64,000 bases of DNA. Origin: CG1-02-35-72 sp045046885 (GTDB lineage Bacteria; Bacteroidota; Bacteroidia; Flavobacteriales; Flavobacteriaceae). Positions 18,712 through 26,454 of the stretch are shown here, piece after piece. Numbering within the stretch: the stretch's first letter is position 1; each line of letters opens with the position of its first letter. The notes below the pieces were generated by a model. The model was not told the DNA's origin, made no database searches, and saw only the letters and a list, made by a program, of their open reading frames with translations. The stretch covers positions 62,001 to 126,000 of the forward strand of contig JASFYX010000009.1 of assembly GCA_045046885.1 (NCBI GenBank). The letters are read 5' to 3'. The position numbers were made by a program, and so were the translations under genes.

Positions 18712-18740
18712 ATTTACTTTTTTAGGCTTATTATTTGTTG

Positions 18741-18748
18741 TAATTTTG
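18741..18748 (+). promoter_or_regulatory. -7 box (TAATTTTG) of the aldehyde dehydrogenase gene
   Basis: Exact TAnnTTTG match 22 bp before the ATG at 18771, in the spacer after the lipoprotein gene. The -33 box is not clear. Confidence 0.45.
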
Positions 18749-18770
18749 AAAACTCAAAACATACAAACAG

Positions 18771-20324
18771 ATGACAAATTCTATATCAAATAACGACATT
18801 CATAAGGTACTTAAAGCGCTTGGTTTAAATCAAGAAAATAAAGGGACTTCTACAGGACAAGATAATTTTGGTTCTGGCGTATTAATTCCTTCATATTCTC
18901 CGGTTGATGGGACTTTAATTGCTAAAGTAAGCACAACTACAAAAGAAGATTTTGAAAAAGTAGCCCTAAAAGCTTCCGAAGCTTTTAAGAGTTTTAGACT
19001 TATTCCCGCACCAAAACGCGGCGAAATGGTGAGACAATTTGGTTTAAAATTACGTGAACTTAAAGAACCTTTAGGGAAACTTGTTTCTTACGAAATGGGT
19101 AAATCCCTTCAAGAAGGTTTAGGTGAAGTTCAAGAAATGATAGATATCTGTGATTTTGCTGTAGGTCTTTCACGTCAACTACACGGTTTTACAATGCATT
19201 CTGAACGTCCTGGGCATCGTATGTACGACCAATATCATCCGTTAGGGATAGTAGGCATTATATCTGCTTTTAACTTCCCGGTAGCTGTTTGGGCTTGGAA
19301 TACAGCTTTGGCTTGGGTTTGTGGCGATGTGTGTATTTGGAAACCTTCAGAAAAAGCCCCTTTATGCGGCGTGGCTTGTCAAAATATTATTACCGAGATA
19401 TTACAAGATAACAATATGCCCGAAGGTGTTTCTAATCTTATAAATGGCGATTATAAAGTGGGAGAAATGATGACAACTGATAATAGAGTGGCACTTATTT
19501 CTGCTACTGGATCCATCAGAATGGGTAAAATTGTGGCGCAAGCTGTAGCACAAAGATTGGGAAGAAGTCTTTTAGAGTTAGGAGGCAATAATGCTATTAT
19601 TATTACCCCAAGTGCCGATTTAGAGATTTCTATTGTTGGCGCATTATTTGGCGCTGTAGGAACCGCTGGACAGCGTTGTACTTCTACTAGACGTTTAATT
19701 ATCCACGAAAGTGTGTATAACGAAGTCAAAAATAAATTGGTGAGTGCTTACGGTCAATTACGCATTGGTAATCCATTAGATGAAAGCAACCATGTTGGAC
19801 CACTTATCGATAAAGATTCTGTGAATACGTATTTAGCAGCTATAGAAAAAGTTAAAGCGCAAGGCGGAAAAATGATCGTTGAAGGAAAAGTGCTTAGTGG
19901 TAAAGGATTTGAAAGTGGTTGCTATGTATCACCTTCTATTGCTGAGGTAGAAAACGATTATGAAATTGTACAAAATGAAACTTTCGCCCCTCTTTTATAT
20001 TTAATAAAATACAGCGGAGATGTAAATGACGCTATTGCTTTACAAAACGGTGTTGTACAAGGTTTATCATCTGCAATTATGACAACCAATATGCGTGATG
20101 CCGAAAAATTCTTGTCGCAAGTAGGTTCAGATTGTGGTATTGCTAACGTAAATATTGGTACTTCTGGCGCCGAAATTGGGGGTGCTTTTGGTGGCGAAAA
20201 AGAAACAGGCGGTGGTCGTGAATCTGGTTCAGATGCGTGGAAGGCTTATATGAGACGTCAAACAAATACTATAAATTACACAACGGAATTGCCCTTAGCA
20301 CAAGGGATAAAATTTGATTTTTAA
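18771..20324 (+). CDS. Aldehyde dehydrogenase, ALDH7 (alpha-aminoadipic semialdehyde dehydrogenase)-like
   Basis: NAD(P)-dependent aldehyde dehydrogenase of the antiquitin-like ALDH7 group, which oxidises alpha-aminoadipic semialdehyde in lysine degradation. It shows the nucleotide-binding region SATGSIRMG, the general-base motif LELGGNN and the catalytic cysteine in GTAGQRCTSTRR. At 517 residues it matches ALDH7. The C-terminal GGAFGGEKETGGGRESGSD region is characteristic of the group. It has no signal peptide and is likely monocistronic. Substrate assignment is by family only. Confidence 0.88.
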   Translation: MTNSISNNDIHKVLKALGLNQENKGTSTGQDNFGSGVLIPSYSPVDGTLIAKVSTTTKEDFEKVALKASEAFKSFRLIPAPKRGEMVRQFGLKLRELKEPLGKLVSYEMGKSLQEGLGEVQEMIDICDFAVGLSRQLHGFTMHSERPGHRMYDQYHPLGIVGIISAFNFPVAVWAWNTALAWVCGDVCIWKPSEKAPLCGVACQNIITEILQDNNMPEGVSNLINGDYKVGEMMTTDNRVALISATGSIRMGKIVAQAVAQRLGRSLLELGGNNAIIITPSADLEISIVGALFGAVGTAGQRCTSTRRLIIHESVYNEVKNKLVSAYGQLRIGNPLDESNHVGPLIDKDSVNTYLAAIEKVKAQGGKMIVEGKVLSGKGFESGCYVSPSIAEVENDYEIVQNETFAPLLYLIKYSGDVNDAIALQNGVVQGLSSAIMTTNMRDAEKFLSQVGSDCGIANVNIGTSGAEIGGAFGGEKETGGGRESGSDAWKAYMRRQTNTINYTTELPLAQGIKFDF

Positions 20325-20344
20325 CTTTAAAAAGCAATAGTTTT

Positions 20345-20374
20345 TTTGCAAATAGAAATTTTTTGTTAGATTTG
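20345..20374 (+). promoter_or_regulatory. Complete promoter of the cytochrome cluster (TTTG-N18-TAGATTTG)
   Basis: A -33 box TTTG (20345-20348), an 18-bp spacer and a -7 box TAGATTTG (20367-20374) match the Bacteroidota consensus. Transcription should start near 20380, downstream of the ATG at 20363. This places translation at the ATG at 20399. Confidence 0.7.
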
Positions 20375-20398
20375 AGAAGTATAAAAACCCTCAACCTA

Positions 20399-20791
20399 AT
20401 GAAAACAACTATTTTATTATTTCTTTTTTGTTGTGTTTTAGGAGCTAATGCCCAAAAATCTGTATGGGTAGCGCCTGCCGAAACAAAATTATTAAAAAAC
20501 CCTGTTGAAGAGCAAGACTTTGATTTTTCTATTGAAGAAGCTTTTTATGTTTTCTCTAAACACTGTGTCTCTTGTCATGGTGAAAAGGGAAAAGGAGATG
20601 GGCCAAAAGCCAAAAAATATAATCCACGACCAGCAGATTTAACTTCAGAACGCGTTCAGCAACAAAAAGATGGCGAAATTTTTTGGAAGATTCAGCATGG
20701 TAGGAATAGAATGCTGAGCTTTAGAAAAGTGATAAATAAAGAAGATAGGTGGTTTTTGGTAAACTACATAAGAACATTAGCTAAAAAATAA
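20399..20791 (+). CDS. Periplasmic monohaem cytochrome c
   Basis: Class I-type monohaem cytochrome c, exported by a signal peptide (1-19, ending ANAQ). The haem motif is CVSCH (C56, C59, H60), and M105 in NRMLSF is the probable sixth ligand. The body contains GKGDGPKAKKYNPRPADL, a pattern of the small cytochromes paired with respiratory enzymes. The frame can be extended to 20363, but the promoter overlaps that extension and the added residues spoil the signal peptide. It is closely related to the next gene in domain and spacing, suggesting tandem duplication. Electron transfer with the P460 protein is inferred from proximity. Confidence 0.87.
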   Translation: MKTTILLFLFCCVLGANAQKSVWVAPAETKLLKNPVEEQDFDFSIEEAFYVFSKHCVSCHGEKGKGDGPKAKKYNPRPADLTSERVQQQKDGEIFWKIQHGRNRMLSFRKVINKEDRWFLVNYIRTLAKK

Positions 20792-20812
20792 TTTTTAAAG
20801 TATTGTAAAGTC

Positions 20813-20848
20813 AGTATAACAGTTGCGTCTAAGCAAACTGATTATACT
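20813..20848 (+). promoter_or_regulatory. Imperfect hairpin between the two cytochrome c genes
   Basis: AGTATAACAGTTGC (20813-20826) can pair with GCAAACTGATTATACT (20833-20848) with two single-base bulges, around a 6-nt loop. It ends 9 bp before the ATG of the second cytochrome gene and lacks a T-run, so it looks more like an mRNA stability or translation-control element than a terminator. Confidence 0.45.
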
Positions 20849-20857
20849 TATTTTAAA

Positions 20858-21253
20858 ATGAAAATTAAATACAGTCTTTACTTAATACCGTTAGTGTTAT
20901 TAAGTTTTACAACAATTAGCCAAGACCCTTGGAAAGCACCCGAATCATCTAAATCTATTAAAAATCCTGTTTCTGCAAAAAAACAAAAAGCTTCTGCTAA
21001 AAAAGGAGGCGCTACTTTTAAGAAATTTTGTGTAGCATGTCACGGCGTTAAAGGAATGGGCGATGGTCCCGGATCTAAAGCCTTAACACCAAAACCCGCC
21101 AACTTAACATCACTTCGCGTTCAAAACCAAAAAGATGGTGAAATTTTCTGGAAAATTTCTAACGGCAGAGGTCCTATGATTAAATGGGGACCTATAATTA
21201 AAGAAAGTGACCGTTGGGATTTGGTAAACTACATTAGAACACTTAAAAATTAA
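20858..21253 (+). CDS. Periplasmic monohaem cytochrome c
   Basis: Second monohaem cytochrome of the cluster, 131 residues, with a signal peptide (about 1-22). The haem motif is CVACH (C58, C61, H62), and M107 in RGPMIKWG is the probable axial methionine. It shares the GDGPGSKALTPKPANLTS, QKDGEIFWKI and WDLVNYIRTL segments with the upstream gene, so the pair arose by duplication. It is followed 15 bp later by the P460 gene and is likely cotranscribed with it. Confidence 0.87.
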   Translation: MKIKYSLYLIPLVLLSFTTISQDPWKAPESSKSIKNPVSAKKQKASAKKGGATFKKFCVACHGVKGMGDGPGSKALTPKPANLTSLRVQNQKDGEIFWKISNGRGPMIKWGPIIKESDRWDLVNYIRTLKN

Positions 21254-21268
21254 CTTAATATAAAACCT

Positions 21269-21820
21269 ATGAAAATTAAAATTTTATTTTTTGCTGTCAT
21301 TCTCAGTGTAGGATTTGTCAGCTTAAGCGCATTTAAATCGGATACTAAAGATTACAAACCCGTAGATAAATACACCGTTGGAAATCCTTGGGACGGTTAT
21401 AAATCTTGGGCAAAAGTAACTAAAGACGAACCTAACACAGGGGATCCAACAGGATTTGTAGAAAAAAGACACAGCGGCAAAATGGGCTATCGCGAAATAT
21501 ATATCAATGATAAAGGAGCGGCAACACAAGCGGGTCATGCGCCTTATAAGTATCCCGAAGGAACAATAGTTGTAAAAGAAGCCTTTAAAAATAAAAAAGC
21601 TTACGAAAAAGGGTCAAAATATATTTTAACGGTTATGATAAAGCTAAAGGCAGGTGCATCTCCCGAAACAGGCGATTGGGGATTTGTTATGGGTGCTAAA
21701 GGAAAAGTAAGCACAGGCACTTCTAAATGGGCAAAATTTTGTAATAACTGCCATGTTTATGCTGCAGGTAAAGACTATGTTTTTATGAGTGCTGATTTTA
21801 TAGCTGGCTTAAAAAAATAA
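21269..21820 (+). CDS. Cytochrome P460 family protein
   Basis: Periplasmic haem protein of the cytochrome P460 / c'-beta family. It has a signal peptide (about 1-21), a beta-rich body and a C-terminal CNNCH haem attachment motif (C158, C161, H162), which is the usual P460 layout. Characterised P460 enzymes oxidise hydroxylamine, or bind NO in the c'-beta subgroup. They carry a lysine-haem cross-link whose residue I cannot assign here. The last gene of the trio, it is followed by a strong terminator. Role in nitrogen-oxide metabolism or detoxification is an inference. Confidence 0.82.
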   Translation: MKIKILFFAVILSVGFVSLSAFKSDTKDYKPVDKYTVGNPWDGYKSWAKVTKDEPNTGDPTGFVEKRHSGKMGYREIYINDKGAATQAGHAPYKYPEGTIVVKEAFKNKKAYEKGSKYILTVMIKLKAGASPETGDWGFVMGAKGKVSTGTSKWAKFCNNCHVYAAGKDYVFMSADFIAGLKK

Positions 21821-21843
21821 ATAATACTACTAATTTTTTAATC

Positions 21844-21881
21844 AAAAAAAAGGGGGTCAGAAATTTTCTGACCCCCTTTTT
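21844..21881. terminator. Strong bidirectional terminator after the P460 gene
   Basis: The complementary arms AAAGGGGGTCAGAA and TTCTGACCCCCTTT form a long GC-rich stem with A and T runs on either side. It lies between convergent genes and can end both transcripts. Confidence 0.9.
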
Positions 21882-21916
21882 GGCTAACATAATTAACCAT
21901 AATCAACTAACCAAAC

Positions 21917-22813
21917 CTAATTTTTATATTGTTTAACGTTTCTTCTTACTTTAAAACGTTTTCTTTCTTTTTTTACAACATCCCCTTTAAGATATTGAAT
22001 ATTGTATCTGCCTTCAAATTGATAAACAGTTCCAGAGTTTATGTGCAGTAACTGTATCGTAGCATCGTCTAAAACGCTTAATTCAAAATCCTCACTGTCA
22101 AAGAAATCGTAATCTAATGTCAAAATTTTAATAGAGGCATCATCTGCTACGTCAAAAACTTCATAATTGCCCTCAAAATTCCATTCTAATAAATCAAAAT
22201 CCGTGCCAACTTTATCTAAAGAGGTTTGAAAAATATTTATTTGATCTGGGAAAAAGCGTACATAGTTTTCAGCATCAAAGGCGTTAGGAGCTCCCGTTAT
22301 ACTCGTTCCTGTCTTTTGCCATACTTCGTATTCTTGCAGAAAATATTCTATGTTATCGTAAAATAGAGCATCATAATCAAATTCGTCTCTTTGGTAACCA
22401 ATCAATCTATAAGTAACATCGTTAAACGTATCAGTTATTTCTATTGCGTCAAAATTTATAAAATTAACTTTTAGAGAATAATTACCATCTAAAACATGAT
22501 TTAAGTTTAAAGTATTGCCAAAAGCAGTATAAGTGCCAATTTTAAAGCCATAACCATCACCCTCATTGCCAATACCAACTATATTATTATTGGCAAACAA
22601 ACCATTATTTGTAAAAGAAATAGTGAAAGCTTTTTGCAAAAAAGGGACTTCACCACTACCTTGTGTTTCGTTAATATCAACATACCACAATTCAAAACTT
22701 TGTAATTGTTCTTGCAGGGTTATTTCTGGTTCGGGACTGTTTATAACAGTTACACTGCACGACGATAATAATCCTATAAAAAATATTGTTAAAAAAAGTA
22801 TTCGTGTTTTCAT
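21917..22813 (-). CDS. Lipoprotein of unknown function
   Basis: 298-residue lipoprotein with lipobox LLSSC (Cys19). The mature part is acidic and beta-rich, with two apparently related halves, each containing a tyrosine/tryptophan-rich strand (ELWYVDINE near 42; EVWQKTG near 163) and a YRLIGYQ/YQFEGRY-like ending. This suggests an internal duplication of a lipocalin-like domain. The C-terminus is strongly basic (VKKERKRFKVRRNVK). No named family is assigned with confidence. Monocistronic, convergent with the P460 cluster. Confidence 0.7.
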   Translation of the reverse strand: MKTRILFLTIFFIGLLSSCSVTVINSPEPEITLQEQLQSFELWYVDINETQGSGEVPFLQKAFTISFTNNGLFANNNIVGIGNEGDGYGFKIGTYTAFGNTLNLNHVLDGNYSLKVNFINFDAIEITDTFNDVTYRLIGYQRDEFDYDALFYDNIEYFLQEYEVWQKTGTSITGAPNAFDAENYVRFFPDQINIFQTSLDKVGTDFDLLEWNFEGNYEVFDVADDASIKILTLDYDFFDSEDFELSVLDDATIQLLHINSGTVYQFEGRYNIQYLKGDVVKKERKRFKVRRNVKQYKN

Positions 22814-22915
22814 ATGCTTAGTATTTAAGATTATAAGTTATAATCCAAACACTATGCCAAAACAAAATAAACGGGGAATTTACTTAATTTCTAGATGATT
22901 ATAAATTTGGGTTGT

Positions 22916-23626
22916 TTAAAATAATTGGTACTGCAACCCAAATAAAAACATATGGTATTTTGTATCTAAATGAGGCCCTGTTCTGAACAAAGTCCTATGA
23001 CCAGAGGTATCTATAACGGTATTGTCTCCAAGTATACTAGCATGATTATCTACATCATGAGCCAACAGATATTTAAATTTGGCATTAGCTCTTAATCTTT
23101 TTAATAGAACTATAGAAACACCATAAGATAGTTGTAATGAGGGTTGTGTACTTTTTTGTAAACTATAATTTATTTCAGTTCTGGCAAAACCGTAACCGAA
23201 ACCCACAAAACTATAGGATTTTTTGTAACGGAAGTGGTTCTTCTCTTTGCTAAAAGGTAAAGGGAAACGCCTTAATACAATTAAATAAATAGCTCTTCTA
23301 CTTTCTTCGGTTTTAAAAATTGAAGGTGTTTGTTGCGTGAGATATTCTTCAGCAGTACTTCTATGCTCCCAAGATAAATATTCTAACTTAAGGCCATATT
23401 TTTTACGCCAAAAAGAAACATCTAGAGACTTAACAGAAGAAATGTTACTCTCAACTTCTTTTGTTTTTATTGTACTTATTAAATTATTGTTAGCATCAAA
23501 TTGTTTAAACTTTAAATCTTGCATACCAGGTATTTGAAAACCAAAAGAACCACCTATAGACAATTGACTATACGTTGTTTGTGAAACAATTAAAAATGTC
23601 ACAAAAAAAATATTTTTTAAAAACAT
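22916..23626 (-). CDS. Outer-membrane beta-barrel protein of unknown function
   Basis: 236 residues with a signal peptide (about 1-20, ending TYSQ) and alternating hydrophobic strands ending in an aromatic residue (FLFGLQYQLF), the C-terminal signature for BAM-mediated insertion. About 8-10 strands fit the OmpA/OmpW-sized barrel class. No ligand or role can be assigned. It lies between the lipoprotein and the TonB receptor genes, each with gaps of about 60-100 bp. Confidence 0.68.
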   Translation of the reverse strand: MFLKNIFFVTFLIVSQTTYSQLSIGGSFGFQIPGMQDLKFKQFDANNNLISTIKTKEVESNISSVKSLDVSFWRKKYGLKLEYLSWEHRSTAEEYLTQQTPSIFKTEESRRAIYLIVLRRFPLPFSKEKNHFRYKKSYSFVGFGYGFARTEINYSLQKSTQPSLQLSYGVSIVLLKRLRANAKFKYLLAHDVDNHASILGDNTVIDTSGHRTLFRTGPHLDTKYHMFLFGLQYQLF

Positions 23627-23684
23627 TGTTTTATTTGAAGTTATATTATATTAACAAGTTTAAGCTGTGTTACCCTAAAATTTA

Positions 23685-25859
23685 TTAAAAGAAATCAAAT
23701 TTTAGCACCATATTACCCACAACGCCGTCTAATGGTGCGTATAACTCATTAAAAATCGGATTATTTATAGAGCCGCTTATAATATTTTCGTATTTCGTTT
23801 GCCGGATATCTAATATATTTTCAATATTTAAAGCGATTGTAAAATGACCAAATCCCTTTTGAGCTGATGCTCCCAACAACCAATAGTTTGGTGTCTTATT
23901 ACCATTTTCAAGATATTGGTTTCCAAAATAAAAGGCTTCTAAACCAATTTTCCAATGCGCTTCTTCATCTTCGTACGCTAATGTTGTTGTTAATTTGTTT
24001 TGAGGTGTTAATTCTAATTTATTGTTTTGATTATAGGTTTTAACAGCGTTTAAGTAGGTATAATCTATATATAAAATTAACTCGTCTAAAGTCAAACGCA
24101 AATTAGTATTGATGCCTTTACTTAAAATTGTTCCCTTTGCAGATTCATATTTAACAACTTGATTTTGAAGTAAAGTCTGATTTGCTATGATTGGATTGTT
24201 GATTCTTGTAACAAAAAAAGCTTGGTTTAATGTTAAAAACAATTCATCTGTCAATTCTGTTTTATAATTAAAATCAAGGTTTAATCCTATAGATTTTTCT
24301 GTTTTTAATCGTGTTGTAAAATCAATAGATTGATATCTTGTTCTTTCTGCCTCGTCTGTAAATGGTGTTGGTAGTTTGTAACCCAAGCCCGCACTAAAAC
24401 GTGTAAAAAAATTATTTGTTAAATGATACATTGCTGCCAATCTGGGCAGAAAAAATAATCCTTTTTCAAAACTGTAATCTAAACGAACGCCGGGTTCTAA
24501 AAAGAATTTATCGGTTACCTCCCAATTATCTTGCGAAAAAATACCCAAAGTATTGTAACTGTAGTTTAGAGAGAAAGTATTAGGTTGCTTTTGTTTAAAG
24601 TTATCTAAATTAAAATTTAAACCATTTACCCATTTGTGTTTATCACTCTCTATTAAGTAGGAAACTTCTGAAAAAAAAGTTTTTTGAACGCCCTTAAAAA
24701 GATTTATATTTGTTTTTAATGTTCTGTCAAAATTCCCATAAGAAGCTTTTAAAGTAAATGTATTTCCTGACTTTGAGGTATTTTCATATTTGAAAGAAGA
24801 AGAAAATCGGTTTGTTTTATTTTTTTCAAAAAAGGGATGGCTAACATCAAGTCGATTATTAATTGCTATTAAATCGCCTCCAATTCTGTTTTCTGTAACA
24901 TTGCTAAAGCCAATTAACAGATGGCGGTTTTCGGAAAAATCATAGAATAATTTAGGAGCTATAACCGTTCTGTTGTATTTAGGTAAATCAGAAAAACCAT
25001 TAGAACTAACGTCTTTTTCTTTTTGTGCATTAATGCTTGTTGTTAACGTTAAAGCAAATTTACCTTTTTTTCTAGAAAAGAATGAACTGATATCATTACC
25101 GCCTAAATGTGTTTGGTTTAACATGATAGAAAATTCAGGCTTATCTTTGGGTCTTTTTGAAATTAAATTAACAATACCGGCAATGGCATCTCCACCGTAT
25201 AAGGTTGAGGTAGAGCCTTTAATTATTTCTACTTGTTGTAAGTCAAGGGGCGGTATTTGCAATAAGCTTAAGCCGGATGAAAACCCGCCATAAGAGGGAA
25301 ATCCATCTTTTAACAGTTGGGTGTATTTTCCGGGCAATCCTTGAATACGAAAACTGACATTCCCTGAAGTTGCCGAGGTGTGTTGAACTTGTATTCCAGA
25401 TGTTTCGCCCAATAATTTTGAAATATTCCCCGGATTTATAGCCGTTTCTTCTACCACTTCTTCGATGCCCAAAACTTCTATTTTTGTTGGAATTTCCTTT
25501 ATTCTATTCCTAGTTCGGGTAGAATAAACAGTTACTGTCTCCAATTCATCATTTTCTGACAGATAAATTATAATGGCTTTCTTATCCTTTAGCGGAAAAG
25601 TAAATGTTTTTTCTACAGTTTTAAAACCTACATATGAGAACACAAAGGTTTGCTCACCATTAGGAATACCCTCTAACTGACAAATACCTTTAAAATTTGA
25701 ACTCGCTCCTTTATCGCTCCTTTTTAAAATACAATTGGCACCAAATAAAACATCATTATCTGCTTTATTTTTTATGATGAATGTAATATTATTTTGAGCT
25801 TGTAATGAATAAATAGATATAATAAATATAACCAATAAAATATTTTTCTTCATTTTCAT
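23685..25859 (-). CDS. TonB-dependent outer-membrane receptor with carboxypeptidase-like N-terminal domain
   Basis: TonB-dependent transporter, 724 residues. It has a signal peptide (about 1-21), a CarboxypepD_reg-like beta-sandwich (about 25-105), a plug domain (about 125-235; QVEIIKGSTSTLYGGDAIAGIVNLIS is split over the plug signature) and a 22-strand barrel ending in MVLKFDFF. It is the last gene of the RND/two-component block, 73 bp after the PepSY-like gene, with a hairpin in between that may reduce read-through. The substrate is unknown. Metals or metal chelates are plausible but not shown by the sequence. Confidence 0.9.
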   Translation of the reverse strand: MKMKKNILLVIFIISIYSLQAQNNITFIIKNKADNDVLFGANCILKRSDKGASSNFKGICQLEGIPNGEQTFVFSYVGFKTVEKTFTFPLKDKKAIIIYLSENDELETVTVYSTRTRNRIKEIPTKIEVLGIEEVVEETAINPGNISKLLGETSGIQVQHTSATSGNVSFRIQGLPGKYTQLLKDGFPSYGGFSSGLSLLQIPPLDLQQVEIIKGSTSTLYGGDAIAGIVNLISKRPKDKPEFSIMLNQTHLGGNDISSFFSRKKGKFALTLTTSINAQKEKDVSSNGFSDLPKYNRTVIAPKLFYDFSENRHLLIGFSNVTENRIGGDLIAINNRLDVSHPFFEKNKTNRFSSSFKYENTSKSGNTFTLKASYGNFDRTLKTNINLFKGVQKTFFSEVSYLIESDKHKWVNGLNFNLDNFKQKQPNTFSLNYSYNTLGIFSQDNWEVTDKFFLEPGVRLDYSFEKGLFFLPRLAAMYHLTNNFFTRFSAGLGYKLPTPFTDEAERTRYQSIDFTTRLKTEKSIGLNLDFNYKTELTDELFLTLNQAFFVTRINNPIIANQTLLQNQVVKYESAKGTILSKGINTNLRLTLDELILYIDYTYLNAVKTYNQNNKLELTPQNKLTTTLAYEDEEAHWKIGLEAFYFGNQYLENGNKTPNYWLLGASAQKGFGHFTIALNIENILDIRQTKYENIISGSINNPIFNELYAPLDGVVGNMVLKFDFF

Positions 25860-25882
25860 TTAGGTGTTATTTCTAATTTCAA

Positions 25883-25911
25883 AAACCCAATCTCTTTTAA
25901 AGACCGGGTTT
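25883..25911 (-). terminator. Weak hairpin terminator or attenuator between PepSY-like and TonB receptor genes
   Basis: AAACCC (25883-25888) pairs with GGGTTT (25906-25911), with a further TCT/AGA pairing inside. On the minus strand a run of five T ends the right arm. It could partly separate the receptor from the upstream operon. Confidence 0.5.
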
Positions 25912-25931
25912 ATTGTTTTTAACATTATTCA

Positions 25932-26384
25932 TTAATCCTTTTCTTCGTCTTTTTCTTTGTCAATTGTTTTGGTTTTTATAATTTTTCCAAAACCATTCAA
26001 AACAACTTCAATTAATTCCTTGCCTTTTTTAACTTCAACTTCAAATGCTTTATATTTTGGCGTTTCTGTAAATCCGATTTCTTTAATTTTATAGCCTTTG
26101 TAGGCTGTTGAAATAGTGGTTTTAACACTTTCTGGCAAATCTTTTTTGGCTAATTCGCTTTCGGTTTCTAACCATTCGCCTTTAAGGTTAAAATTGGCTG
26201 ACATATCTTTATCAGATAATTCAAATTCGGCTTCCCAAATATCGGCACCTTCTTTTCCCCATTCTACTTCTTTGGCATTTGGGAATTTTTGGTTGAATGC
26301 GTTTAATACATTTTGGGGTGCATTAGTTTGACTACAAGCTGTTAAACTAATTAAAGCTAAAACTGCATAAAATAAATTTTTCAT
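25932..26384 (-). CDS. PepSY-like domain protein (putative lipoprotein)
   Basis: 150-residue exported protein with a lipobox near residue 18 (LTAC). It has one PepSY-like (DUF2874-type) beta-lactamase-inhibitor-like unit, containing AFNQKFPNAKEVEWGKEG and the WEAEFELSDKDMSANFNLKGEW strand pattern, followed by a second half with the same fold. The C-terminus is charged (KTIDKEKDEEKD). Such proteins are often regulated by and located with two-component systems in Bacteroidota; the role is unknown. Its promoter has the same architecture as two others in this block. Confidence 0.82.
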   Translation of the reverse strand: MKNLFYAVLALISLTACSQTNAPQNVLNAFNQKFPNAKEVEWGKEGADIWEAEFELSDKDMSANFNLKGEWLETESELAKKDLPESVKTTISTAYKGYKIKEIGFTETPKYKAFEVEVKKGKELIEVVLNGFGKIIKTKTIDKEKDEEKD

Positions 26385-26413
26385 AATTCAAGATTTTATA
26401 TATTAATAAAACT

Positions 26414-26448
26414 CAAAATTAAGGTACAATTCTAAAGAAAATTTGAAG
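26414..26448 (-). promoter_or_regulatory. Response-regulator-type promoter of the PepSY-like gene
   Basis: Read on the minus strand: CTTCAAA (26448-26442), 4 bp, CTTTAGA (26437-26431), 9 bp, then TAATTTTG (26421-26414). The two 7-mers lie 11 bp apart start to start and occupy the place of the -33 box. The same layout occurs at 31681-31715 and 33638-33672. The ATG is 29 bp downstream. Confidence 0.65.
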
Positions 26449-26454
26449 TATAAT

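Noticed and set aside
20363..20398. N-terminal extension of the first cytochrome c
   Set aside because: The extension lies within or just after a complete TTTG-N18-TAGATTTG promoter and spoils the signal peptide.
23685..26384. Response-regulator-type promoter at the TonB receptor gene
   Set aside because: The spacer contains TTTAAAG but no second half-site 11 bp away and no TAnnTTTG box at 9 bp; only a hairpin was found.
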